A DNA stretch of 32,051 nt from Actinomycetota bacterium. Lineage in GTDB: Bacteria > Actinomycetota > Thermoleophilia > Solirubrobacterales > Solirubrobacteraceae. The DNA lies in NCBI GenBank assembly GCA_005888335.1, contig VAWY01000087.1:1-32051 (forward strand). The letters are read 5' to 3'. The notes under the pieces are model-generated. The model did no database searches, was not told where the DNA came from, and was given only the letters and a program-made list of their open reading frames with translations. The first letter of the stretch is position 1. The number at the start of each line of letters is the position of its first letter. This document shows, in pieces, positions 9,438 to 16,922 of the stretch. The position numbers and the translations under genes are program-made.

Positions 9438-12073
9438 CCTGGCTGCGCGGGCTCGTCGCGCACCGGCGCGCGCGAATCCTCGGCACCGCGCTCGGCGTCG
9501 CGGTCGGCGTCGCGCTGCTGGCCAGCATCGGCAGCTTCCTGTCGGCGACGAACGCCAAGATGACCCAGCGCGCGATCCAGCGCGTCCCCGTCGACTGGCA
9601 GGTCGAGGGGCGCAACGGCGTCTCGGCGGCCCGGCTGCTCGCGCAGGTCCGCCACCAGCCGGGCGTCGAGCGCGCGCTGCCGGTCTCGTTCGCCGGGGCG
9701 TCGGGGTTCTCGGCGCGCACCGGCGGATCCACGCAGACCACCGGCGCGGGGCGGATCCTCGGGATGCCTCGCGGCTATGCCAAGGCCTTTCCCGGCGAGG
9801 TGCGCACGCTGGCCGGCCGGGGCGACGGGGTGGCGCTCGCGCAGCAGACCGCGGCCAACCTCCACGCGCGCCCCGGCTCGCTGGTCACCCTCCGGCCGGC
9901 CCACGGGCGGCCGGTGACGGTGCGGGTCGCGGGCGTCGTCGACCTGCCCGAGGCCGACTCGCTGTTCCAGCAGGTCGGCGCGCCGCCCGGCGCCCAGCCC
10001 CAGGCGCCGCCCGACAACGTCGTGCTGCTGCCCCAGCGCCTCTTCGACCGCGCCGCGAAGGGCAGCCCGGTCACCACGCAGGTCCACGCGGCGGTCTCGC
10101 ACGCGCTGCCCGCCAGCCCGAGCGGCGCGTTCGACGCGATCGAGGGCCGGGCGCGCAACCTCGAGACGCGCCTGGCCGGCAGCGGCCTGGTCGGGGACAA
10201 CCTCGGCGCCACGCTCGACAAGGCGCGCGAGGACGCGCTGTACGCGCAGATCCTGTTCCTGTTCCTCGGCGTCCCCGGGGCGGTCCTGGCCGCGCTGGTC
10301 ACGGCGACGATCGCCTCCGCGGGAGCGGCGCGGCGCCGCCGCGACGCCGCGCTGCTGCGGACGCGCGGCGCGTCGACGCGGCGGCTGGTCGGCCTGGCGC
10401 TCGGCGAGACGGCCGCGGCCGGGGCGCTCGGCGTCGCCGCCGGGCTGGCCGGCGCGCTGGCCATCGGCGCCGCCGCCTTCCACGAGGCGAGCTTCGGCGC
10501 CTCGACGCTGGCCGCCGTGCTCTGGGCGACCGGCGCCGCGCTGGCCGGGCTGCTCATCGCCGCCGCCGCGATCACCGTGCCGGCGTGGCGCGACGCGCGC
10601 TCGCTGACCGTGGCGGGCCAGCGCCGCGAGATCGGCCGGCGCGACCGCGCCCCGTGGTGGGCGCGCTACGGCGTGGACTTCCTCTGCCTCGCCGGCTCGG
10701 GGCTCGTGTACTGGCAGGCGTCGCGCAACGGCTACAAGCTCGTCCTGGCGCCGGAGGGCGTCCCGCAGGTCTCGGTCAACTGGTACGCGCTGCTCGCCCC
10801 CGTCCTGGCCTGGATCGGCGCAGGACTCCTCATCTACCGGATCGCCGACCTCGTGCTGGCCCGCGGCCGCGCGCCGCTGACGCGCACCCTGCGACCGCTG
10901 GCCGGCGAGCTGTCGCCCACCGTCGCCGCCACGATGGGCCGGCAGCGCCCGCTGCTCGCGCGGTCGCTGGCGCTGGTCGCGCTGACGGCGGCGTTCGCCG
11001 CGTCGACGGCGGTGTTCAACTCCACCTACCAGCAGCAGGCCGCCGTCGACGCCCTGCTGACCAACGGCGCGGACGTCAGCGTCCTCGAGTCGCCGGGCGC
11101 CCAGGTCGGACCGCAGGGCGCCGCGAGGCTCGCCCGGGTGCCCGGCGTCAAGAGCGTCGAGCCCCTGCAGCACCGGTTCGCCTACGTCGGCGCCGACCTG
11201 CAGGACCTCTACGGCGTGCGGCCGCCGAGCATCGGCTCGGCCGGCCGGCTGCAGGACGCCTGGTTTGCGGGCGGGACCGCCCGGCAGCTCATGCGCCAAC
11301 TCGCCACGCGTCCCGACAGCGTGCTGGTCTCGGCCGAGACCGTCCACGACTTCCAGCTCAACCCGGGCGACCTGATCCGGCTGCGCCTGCAGGACGGGCG
11401 GACCAAGCGCTACCGCACCGTGCCCTTCCACTACGCCGGCGTGGCGAACGAGTTCCCCACCGCGCCGACGGACTCCTTCCTGGTCGCGAACGCCGCCTAC
11501 GTGGCCAAGGCGACCGGCAGCGACGCCGTCGGGACGTTCCTCGTGCAGACGCACGGCGCGAGCCCGGGGACCGTCGCGCAGCGCGTGCGCAAGGTCGTCG
11601 GGACCGGCGCCCAGGTGACCGACGTCGACCACCAGCGCCGGATCGTCGGCTCGAACCTCACGGCGGTCGAGCTGTCCGGCCTGACCAAGGTCGAGCTCGC
11701 CTTCGCGCTCGTCCTCGCCGCCGCCTCGGCCGGTCTCGCGCTCGCGCTCGGCCTGCACGAGCGGCGCCGGACGTTCGCCATCGCCGGCGCGCTCGGCGCC
11801 CGCACGCGTCAGCTGGGCGCCTTCGTCTGGTGCGAGTCGGCCTTCGTCACCGCCGGCGGTCTGCTCCTCGGAGCGCTCAGCGCTGCCGCGCTGTCGGAGA
11901 TGCTCGTCAAGGTCCTCACCGGGGTCTTCGATCCCCCGCCCGACTCGGTCGCCGTGCCCGGCGCCTACCTCGCCGCACTGCTGGCGCTGACGCTGGCTTC
12001 GGTCGTCATCGCGGGCGCGACGACGCTACGCGCGCTGCGGCGCCCGGCGATCGAGGAGCTTCGGGACTTGTAG
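9425..12073 (+). CDS. Large FtsX/MacB-type ABC permease
   Basis: An 882-residue membrane protein with the two-half layout of LolC/FtsX-like permeases. There is an N-terminal TM (about 17-38) and a large extracytoplasmic domain (40-270). A TM cluster follows from about 274 to 385, starting LYAQILFLFLGVPG, with further TMs around 425-480. Near 530 a second half begins with TM LARSLALVALTAAFAAST, then a second outside domain (545-745), and the C-terminal FtsX domain has three TMs (about 750-880). FtsX-like permeases undergo conformational work on lipids, peptides or envelope enzymes rather than forming a pore. It starts at ATG 9425 inside the end of the second ATPase and ends 25 bases before the convergent response regulator. 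Confidence 0.9.
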   Translation: MVTLTWLRGLVAHRRARILGTALGVAVGVALLASIGSFLSATNAKMTQRAIQRVPVDWQVEGRNGVSAARLLAQVRHQPGVERALPVSFAGASGFSARTGGSTQTTGAGRILGMPRGYAKAFPGEVRTLAGRGDGVALAQQTAANLHARPGSLVTLRPAHGRPVTVRVAGVVDLPEADSLFQQVGAPPGAQPQAPPDNVVLLPQRLFDRAAKGSPVTTQVHAAVSHALPASPSGAFDAIEGRARNLETRLAGSGLVGDNLGATLDKAREDALYAQILFLFLGVPGAVLAALVTATIASAGAARRRRDAALLRTRGASTRRLVGLALGETAAAGALGVAAGLAGALAIGAAAFHEASFGASTLAAVLWATGAALAGLLIAAAAITVPAWRDARSLTVAGQRREIGRRDRAPWWARYGVDFLCLAGSGLVYWQASRNGYKLVLAPEGVPQVSVNWYALLAPVLAWIGAGLLIYRIADLVLARGRAPLTRTLRPLAGELSPTVAATMGRQRPLLARSLALVALTAAFAASTAVFNSTYQQQAAVDALLTNGADVSVLESPGAQVGPQGAARLARVPGVKSVEPLQHRFAYVGADLQDLYGVRPPSIGSAGRLQDAWFAGGTARQLMRQLATRPDSVLVSAETVHDFQLNPGDLIRLRLQDGRTKRYRTVPFHYAGVANEFPTAPTDSFLVANAAYVAKATGSDAVGTFLVQTHGASPGTVAQRVRKVVGTGAQVTDVDHQRRIVGSNLTAVELSGLTKVELAFALVLAAASAGLALALGLHERRRTFAIAGALGARTRQLGAFVWCESAFVTAGGLLLGALSAAALSEMLVKVLTGVFDPPPDSVAVPGAYLAALLALTLASVVIAGATTLRALRRPAIEELRDL

Positions 12074-12098
12074 ATCGCCGCGCGGGCGACCGGTTCGG

Positions 12099-12740
12099 CT
12101 ACGTGAGCGCGTGCTCCATCGCCCAGCGCGTCAGCTCGGCGCGGCGGCGCAGGCCCGTCTTCTCGCGGATCCGCGTCAGGTGGTTCTGCACGGTGCGCGG
12201 CGAGACGAACAGCTCACCGGCGATCTCCCGGTCGGTGTAGCCGTCGGCGACGAGCCGCAGGACGTCGTGCTCGCGCTGGCCCAGCAGCGGGCGGACGTTG
12301 GAGGCCTCGCCGCGCGACGCGCGCGAGTACTCCTTGAGCAGGTGCCCCGCGAGCATCGGCGAGATGACCGAGCCGCCGCCGTAGACCGTGATGACGGCCT
12401 GGCGCAGCTCCTCGCGCGTGCACCGCTTCGTCAGGTAGCCGGCGGCGCCGGCGGCCACCGCGTCGAGCAGCGGCTGCGCCTTCTCGGTGGCGGTGACGAC
12501 GAGGACCTTCGCGTCGGGGGCCTGCGGCCGCAGGCGCTCGAGCACCGTCATGCCACCCATCATCGGCATGTGCAGGTCGAGGATCACGACATCGGGCTGC
12601 AGCTCGGCCGTCAGGCGCAGGCCGGTCTCGCCGTTGTCGGCCTGGCCGACGATCGTCAGGCCGGGATCCGTCTCGAGCGCTGCCGCGAAGCCCTCGCGGA
12701 TCAGCGGAAAGTCGTCGATGAGCAGGATCTTGATCTTCAT
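12099..12740 (-). CDS. NarL/LuxR-family response regulator without adjacent kinase
   Basis: A 213-residue regulator: receiver domain with acidic pair DD (9-10), phospho-acceptor Asp55 in LDLHMP and Lys104 in YLTKRC. A C-terminal LuxR-type HTH (about 145-210) contains LGQREHDVLRLVADGYTDRE and LFVSPRTVQNHLTRI. No histidine kinase gene adjoins it, so it is an orphan in this window. The ATG at 12740 (MKIKILLIDD) has GAAGGG four bases upstream; an upstream in-frame ATG would add a low-complexity tail unlike the family. It converges on the ABC permease with a 25-bp gap. Confidence 0.9.
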   Translation of the reverse strand: MKIKILLIDDFPLIREGFAAALETDPGLTIVGQADNGETGLRLTAELQPDVVILDLHMPMMGGMTVLERLRPQAPDAKVLVVTATEKAQPLLDAVAAGAAGYLTKRCTREELRQAVITVYGGGSVISPMLAGHLLKEYSRASRGEASNVRPLLGQREHDVLRLVADGYTDREIAGELFVSPRTVQNHLTRIREKTGLRRRAELTRWAMEHALT

Positions 12741-12840
12741 TGAGCCCTTCGGTGAGCGGTCTCGCCGGCTGTTCCGGTGACTGTCGGGGATTCCGGCCGC
12801 CGGGGCCATCAAACATTCGTCCGTCGCCGCTCAATCGAAT

Positions 12841-12858
12841 CTATGACATAGTTCATAG
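12841..12858. promoter_or_regulatory. Palindromic operator immediately before TetR start
   Basis: CTATGACATAGTTCATAG is an inverted repeat (CTATGA, six bases, TCATAG) that also contains the nested palindrome CTATGACATAG. It ends 3 bases before the ATG of the TetR gene at 12862 and leaves no room for a Shine-Dalgarno. A -10-like CATAGT (12847-12852) lies inside it. The simplest reading is an autoregulatory TetR operator covering the -10 and start site of a leaderless or near-leaderless transcript. Confidence 0.6.
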
Positions 12859-12861
12859 CCG

Positions 12862-13428
12862 ATGGCGGAGCGCAAGGCCGGAGCGCGCGAGCGCATGGTC
12901 GTCAGCGCGGCGCTGCTGATGCGCGAGCGCGGCGCGCGGGCGACGAGCCTCGACGCGGTTCTCGAGCACAGCGGTGCGCCGCGCGGCTCGATCTACCACC
13001 ACTTTCCCGGCGGCCGGGAGCAGCTGCTGCGCGAAGCGACCGACTACGCCGGGGCCTACGTCGAGCGCCGGCTCGAACGAGGCGGGGACCCGCTCGCGGC
13101 GCTCGACGAGCTGTTCGAGGAGTACCGCGCGAACCTCGTCACGAGCGACTTCCGGGCCGGGTGCCCTGTCGTCGCCGTCGCGGTCGAGTCCAACGAGGAC
13201 CTGCGCGACCACGTGGTGGGCGCGTTCGATCGCTGGCGACGAGCGCTGGCGCGCAGGCTCGCCGGCTGCGGGATCGACGAGGCCCGCGCGGACGAGCTCG
13301 CGGTGCTGATCATCGCCACGTTCGAGGGCGGCTTGATCCTCAGCCGGGCGTACCGCGAGCCGGCGCCGCTGGACGTCGTGCGCCGCCAATGCCGAGAGCT
13401 GGTGCAAGCGGAACTGGAGGCGGAGTGA
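12862..13428 (+). CDS. TetR/AcrR-family repressor (LmrA/YxaF-like)
   Basis: A 188-residue transcription factor. The N-terminal HTH (about 8-55) holds ATSLDAVLEHSGAPRGSIYHHF, typical of the LmrA/YxaF subgroup (GAPRGSIYHHFPGG); the rest is an all-helical ligand-binding domain with Cys in RAGCPVVAVAVE. Its last base is shared with the ATG of the molybdopterin oxidoreductase (TGATG), so both are made from one message. An excellent palindrome lies directly upstream. I infer that it represses its own operon, possibly including the ferritin and encapsulin genes 2.2 kb downstream. The inducer is unknown. Confidence 0.92.
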   Translation: MAERKAGARERMVVSAALLMRERGARATSLDAVLEHSGAPRGSIYHHFPGGREQLLREATDYAGAYVERRLERGGDPLAALDELFEEYRANLVTSDFRAGCPVVAVAVESNEDLRDHVVGAFDRWRRALARRLAGCGIDEARADELAVLIIATFEGGLILSRAYREPAPLDVVRRQCRELVQAELEAE

Positions 13429-15656
13429 TGACCTGGGCGCAGACCGCCTGCATCCTGTGCGAGTGCAACTGCGGGATCGAGGTCGAGCTCGACGGGCGCA
13501 CGCTCGATCGCATCCGCGGCGACAAGGCGCACCCGGGCACGCAGGGCTACACGTGCAACAAGGCGATGCGCCTGGACCGCTACCAGAACGGTCCTCACCG
13601 CCTGACCTCCCCGATGCGGCGGCAGCCCGACGGCAGCTACGAGGAGATCGACTGGGACACGGCGATCGCCGAGGTCGTCGCCGGCCTGGAGCGCATCCGC
13701 GACGAGCACGGCGGCCAGTCGATCTTCTACTACGGCGGCGGCGGCCAGGGGAATCACCTGGGTGGCGCCTACAGCGGCGCCTTCCTGCGCGCGCTCGGCT
13801 CGCGCTACCGATCGAGCGCGCTGGCGCAGGAGAAGACCGGCGAGGCCTGGGTCGAGCACTCGCTCTACGGCGGCCACACGCGCGGCGAGTTCGAGCACGC
13901 CGAGGTCGCGGTGTTCGTCGGCAAGAACCCGTGGATGTCGCAGAGCTTCCCTCGCGCACGCATCGTCCTGCGCGAGATCGCCAAGGACCCGGAGCGATCG
14001 ATGATCGTCATCGACCCTGTCCTCACCGACACGGCCAGGCTCGCCGACTTCCACCTGCGCGTGCAGCCCGGAACGGATGCCTGGTGCCTGGCGGCGATGG
14101 TCGCCGTGCTCGTGCAGGAGGACCTCGTCGATCACGAGTTCCTCGCGGCGCATGTCAGCGGCGCGCAGGCGGTGATGGCGCGCTTCGCCGACGTCGACGT
14201 CGCGCGCTACGCCGAGGCGTGCGGCGTCGACGAGGCGCTGATCCGCGCCGCGGCGCGGCGGATCGCCGGCGCGACCAGCGTCTCGGTGTTCGAGGACCTC
14301 GGGATCCAGCAGGCGCCGAACAGCACCCTGTGCTCGTACGTCAACCGGCTGCTGTGGATCCTGACCGGCAACTTCGGCAACCCCGGCGGCATGCACCTGC
14401 ACACGTCGTTCGTGAACCTCTTCCGCGATCGGCGCGTGCGCCGCACGCCCGTCACCGGCGCGCCGATCATCGGCGGTCTCGTGCCCTGCAACGTGATTCC
14501 GGACGAGATCCTGACCGAGCACCCCGACCGCTTCCGGGCGATGATCGTCGAGAGCGCGAACCCCGCCCATTCGCTCGCCGACTCGGAGCGCTTCCGCGAG
14601 GCCTTCGAGGCCCTCGACCTCGTCGTCGTCATCGACGTGGCGATGACCGAGACGGCACGGCAGGCGCACTACGTGCTCCCGGCGGCCAGCCAGTACGAGA
14701 AGGCCGAGGCCACCTTCTTCAACTTCGAGTTCCCCGACAACACCTTCCATCTGCGGCGCGCCTTGCTGGAGCCGCTCCCGGGCACGCTCCCCGAGGCCGA
14801 GATCTGGGCCCGGCTCGTCCGCGGCCTCGACCTGATCGGCGAGGCGGAGCTCGCGCCGCTGCGCGCCGCGGCCGGCGAGGGCCTGGGCGCCTACGCGCAG
14901 GCGTTCGCGCAGGCGACGACGGACAACCCGGTGCTCTCGAGCCTCGCTCCCTACGTCCTGTACGAGACGCTCGGACCCGCGCTGCCCGATGGCCTCGCCG
15001 GCGCGGCCGCCCTCTGGGGCCTCGCGCACCGGTGCGCGATGACGTACCCGGACGCCGTCCGCCGTGCCGGCCATGCCGACGGCAACGCGCTGTTCGAGGC
15101 GATCCTCGCTTCCCCGTCCGGAGTCGTCTTCACCCGCGATGAGTACGGGGACGACTTCGGCCGGATCGTGCATCCCGACGGGCGCATCGCGCTCGAGCTG
15201 CCGGAGATGCTCGGCGAGCTCGAGACGCTGCGGTCCGGACCGGTGCGCCAGACCACCGAGCGTTTCCCCATCGTCCTCTCGGTCGGCGAGCGCCGCTCGT
15301 TCACCGCGAACGACATCTTCCGCGACCCCGGCTGGCGCAAGCGCGACGCCGACGGCGCGCTGCGGGTCAGCGCAGACGACGCACAGCGCATCGGCGTGGC
15401 CGACGGCGGGCGTGCCCGCGTCGTCACCGCGCGCGGCAGCGCCGAGGCGACGGTCGAGGTCAGCGAGACGATGCTGGCGGGCCACGCCTCGCTGCCCAAC
15501 GGCTTCGGCCTCGCGTACACGGGAGCCGACGGGCAGACCGTCGTCGCGGGCGTCGCGCCGAACTCGCTCACGTCGTCGGACTGGCGCGACGCGTTCGCCG
15601 GCACGCCCTGGCACAAGCACGTTCCCGCGCGGATCGAGCCGCTCGCCGGCGACTGA
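13428..15656 (+). CDS. Molybdopterin (bis-MGD) oxidoreductase with N-terminal Fe-S cluster
   Basis: A 742-residue enzyme of the DMSO-reductase/formate-dehydrogenase superfamily. The N-terminal [4Fe-4S] motif is Cys8-X2-Cys11-X3-Cys15-X27-Cys43. Pterin-binding landmarks follow: FYYGGGGQGN, VFVGKNPWMSQ, RVQPGTDAW, LTGNFGNPGG, ESANPAHSLAD and, in the C-terminal molydopterin-dinucleotide domain, NSLTSSDWRD near 722-731. There is no Tat signal, so it is probably cytoplasmic. At the place where the family usually has a Cys, selenocysteine or Ser molybdenum ligand, this protein reads ALAQEKTGEAW (131-141), with no such residue. The substrate is unknown. It overlaps the TetR gene by one base, and encapsulated ferritin starts 69 bases downstream. 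Confidence 0.88.
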   Translation: MTWAQTACILCECNCGIEVELDGRTLDRIRGDKAHPGTQGYTCNKAMRLDRYQNGPHRLTSPMRRQPDGSYEEIDWDTAIAEVVAGLERIRDEHGGQSIFYYGGGGQGNHLGGAYSGAFLRALGSRYRSSALAQEKTGEAWVEHSLYGGHTRGEFEHAEVAVFVGKNPWMSQSFPRARIVLREIAKDPERSMIVIDPVLTDTARLADFHLRVQPGTDAWCLAAMVAVLVQEDLVDHEFLAAHVSGAQAVMARFADVDVARYAEACGVDEALIRAAARRIAGATSVSVFEDLGIQQAPNSTLCSYVNRLLWILTGNFGNPGGMHLHTSFVNLFRDRRVRRTPVTGAPIIGGLVPCNVIPDEILTEHPDRFRAMIVESANPAHSLADSERFREAFEALDLVVVIDVAMTETARQAHYVLPAASQYEKAEATFFNFEFPDNTFHLRRALLEPLPGTLPEAEIWARLVRGLDLIGEAELAPLRAAAGEGLGAYAQAFAQATTDNPVLSSLAPYVLYETLGPALPDGLAGAAALWGLAHRCAMTYPDAVRRAGHADGNALFEAILASPSGVVFTRDEYGDDFGRIVHPDGRIALELPEMLGELETLRSGPVRQTTERFPIVLSVGERRSFTANDIFRDPGWRKRDADGALRVSADDAQRIGVADGGRARVVTARGSAEATVEVSETMLAGHASLPNGFGLAYTGADGQTVVAGVAPNSLTSSDWRDAFAGTPWHKHVPARIEPLAGD

Positions 15657-15725
15657 AACGCCCGCCCGCAGCGTGCGCCGGCGCGCGCACCGCTGACCGC
15701 GCTCGACGTGCGGCAAGATGCCCGC

Positions 15726-16118
15726 ATGGGCTTTGACCAGTACCACGAGCCGGCCGCCGAGCTGCCGGACGAGACGCGGACCTTCGCGCGGCTGTGCGCG
15801 TCGCTCACCGAGGAGGCCGAGGCGATCGGCTGGTACGAGCAGCGCATCGCGGTCGAGTCCGACCGCCAGGCGCGCGCGATCATGCGCGACGCGCAGGGCG
15901 AGGAGTTCAAGCACTTCGCCATGGACCTCGAGTTCCTGCTGCGCCGCACGCCGCTGTGGCGCGAGATCGCCGAGGGCATCCTGTTCCAGGAGGGCGACAT
16001 CGTCGAGCACGGGGAGGAGGCCGAGGAGGAGGCGGTCGAAGAGGCGGCGGGGCGCGGTGAGCCCTTGGTGGGCAGCACATCGCTGGGGATCGGCAGCCTG
16101 CGCGGGGCCGCGTCATGA
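15726..16118 (+). CDS. Encapsulated ferritin-like protein (EncFtn) with cargo-loading peptide
   Basis: A 130-residue ferroxidase cargo of an encapsulin shell. The two-helix core matches Rhodospirillum rubrum EncFtn: Glu29, Glu30, Glu32 and Trp36 (EEAEAIGWYEQR) correspond to its Glu31, Glu32, Glu34 and Trp38. Glu60 and His63 (GEEFKH) correspond to its ferroxidase residues Glu62 and His65. An acidic linker (about 96-112) leads to the C-terminal loading signal SLGIGSLRG (119-127), the motif that docks cargo inside family 1 encapsulins. The protein should oxidise Fe(II) so that iron mineralises inside the shell. The ATG at 15726 has a -10-like CAAGAT six bases upstream and no clear Shine-Dalgarno. 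It overlaps the encapsulin ATG by 4 bases. Confidence 0.95.
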   Translation: MGFDQYHEPAAELPDETRTFARLCASLTEEAEAIGWYEQRIAVESDRQARAIMRDAQGEEFKHFAMDLEFLLRRTPLWREIAEGILFQEGDIVEHGEEAEEEAVEEAAGRGEPLVGSTSLGIGSLRGAAS

Positions 16119-16918
16119 GCCATCTCCTGCGCGAGCACGCTCCCGTCAGCGAGACGGCGTGGGGCCTCATCGACGACGAGGCGCGCGACCGCCTCACTCC
16201 GGCGCTCGCCGCCCGCAAGCTCGTCGACTTCGCCGGGCCGCACGGCTGGGAGCACTCGGCGACGAGCCTCGGGCGGACGAGCGCGCTCGCGGGCGCGCCG
16301 GTCGACGGCGTGACGGCCGTCCAGCGCCGCGTGCTGCCGGTGGTCGAGCTGCGCGCGCCGTTCGCGGTCTCGCGCGCCGAGCTGCGCGACGCCGACCGGG
16401 GCGCCGAGGACGTCGACCTCGACGCGCTCGACGAGGCCGCCCGCCGCATCGCGACCGCGGAGAACCGCGCGGTCTTCCACGGCTTCGAGGACGCGGGGAT
16501 CATGGGCATCGCGCAGGCCTCGACGCACGACCCGATCGCGCTCGGCGACGAATGCGAGCTCTACCCGCGCCACGTCGCGCGCGCGGTCGAGGCGCTGCTG
16601 CGCGCCGGCGTCGGCGGCCCGTACGGGCTCGCGCTCGGCCCCGCGGCCTACACCCGCGTCCTCGAGACCAGCGAGCACGGCGGCTATCCGCTGTTCGAGC
16701 ACCTGCGCAAGATCATCGAAGGTCCGCTCGTCTGGTCGCCCGGCGTGGACGGCGCGGTCGTCGTCAGCCAGCGCGGCGGCGACTTCTTGTTCGAGGTCGG
16801 CGAGGATCTCTCGATCGGCTACGAGTCCCACGACGCGGACGCCGTCGAGCTCTACCTGGTGGAGAGCTTCACGTTCCGCGTGGTGACCCCCGACGCGGCG
16901 GTGGCGCTGACGCCCTGA
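16115..16918 (+). CDS. Family 1 encapsulin shell protein
   Basis: A 267-residue HK97-fold shell protein (linocin-M18/encapsulin). Recognisable parts are the N-terminal helix region that binds cargo peptide (HAPVSETAWGLIDDEA), the P-domain stretch ENRAVFHGFEDAGIMGI, the middle helix PYGLALGPAAYTRVLET, and the C-terminal strand LYLVESFTFRVVTPDA. The length is normal. It is co-translated with EncFtn (ATGA), which is the standard cargo-then-shell layout. The expected assembly is a hollow icosahedral iron-storage compartment in the cytoplasm. It converges on the NhaA-DsbA gene with stop codons 4 bases apart. Confidence 0.97.
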   Translation: MSHLLREHAPVSETAWGLIDDEARDRLTPALAARKLVDFAGPHGWEHSATSLGRTSALAGAPVDGVTAVQRRVLPVVELRAPFAVSRAELRDADRGAEDVDLDALDEAARRIATAENRAVFHGFEDAGIMGIAQASTHDPIALGDECELYPRHVARAVEALLRAGVGGPYGLALGPAAYTRVLETSEHGGYPLFEHLRKIIEGPLVWSPGVDGAVVVSQRGGDFLFEVGEDLSIGYESHDADAVELYLVESFTFRVVTPDAAVALTP

Positions 16919-16922
16919 GCCC

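Noticed and set aside
15597..15656. Molybdopterin oxidoreductase as a second encapsulin cargo
   Set aside because: Its C-terminus (ending RIEPLAGD) lacks the GSLR-type loading signal seen in EncFtn, and a 742-residue enzyme with cofactors is large for this shell.
15673..15690. GTGCGC...GCGCAC hairpin between the molybdopterin oxidoreductase and EncFtn genes as a terminator
   Set aside because: It has a six-base stem with no T-tract in DNA of very high G/C, where such stems are common. It does not prove that the genes are separate transcripts.
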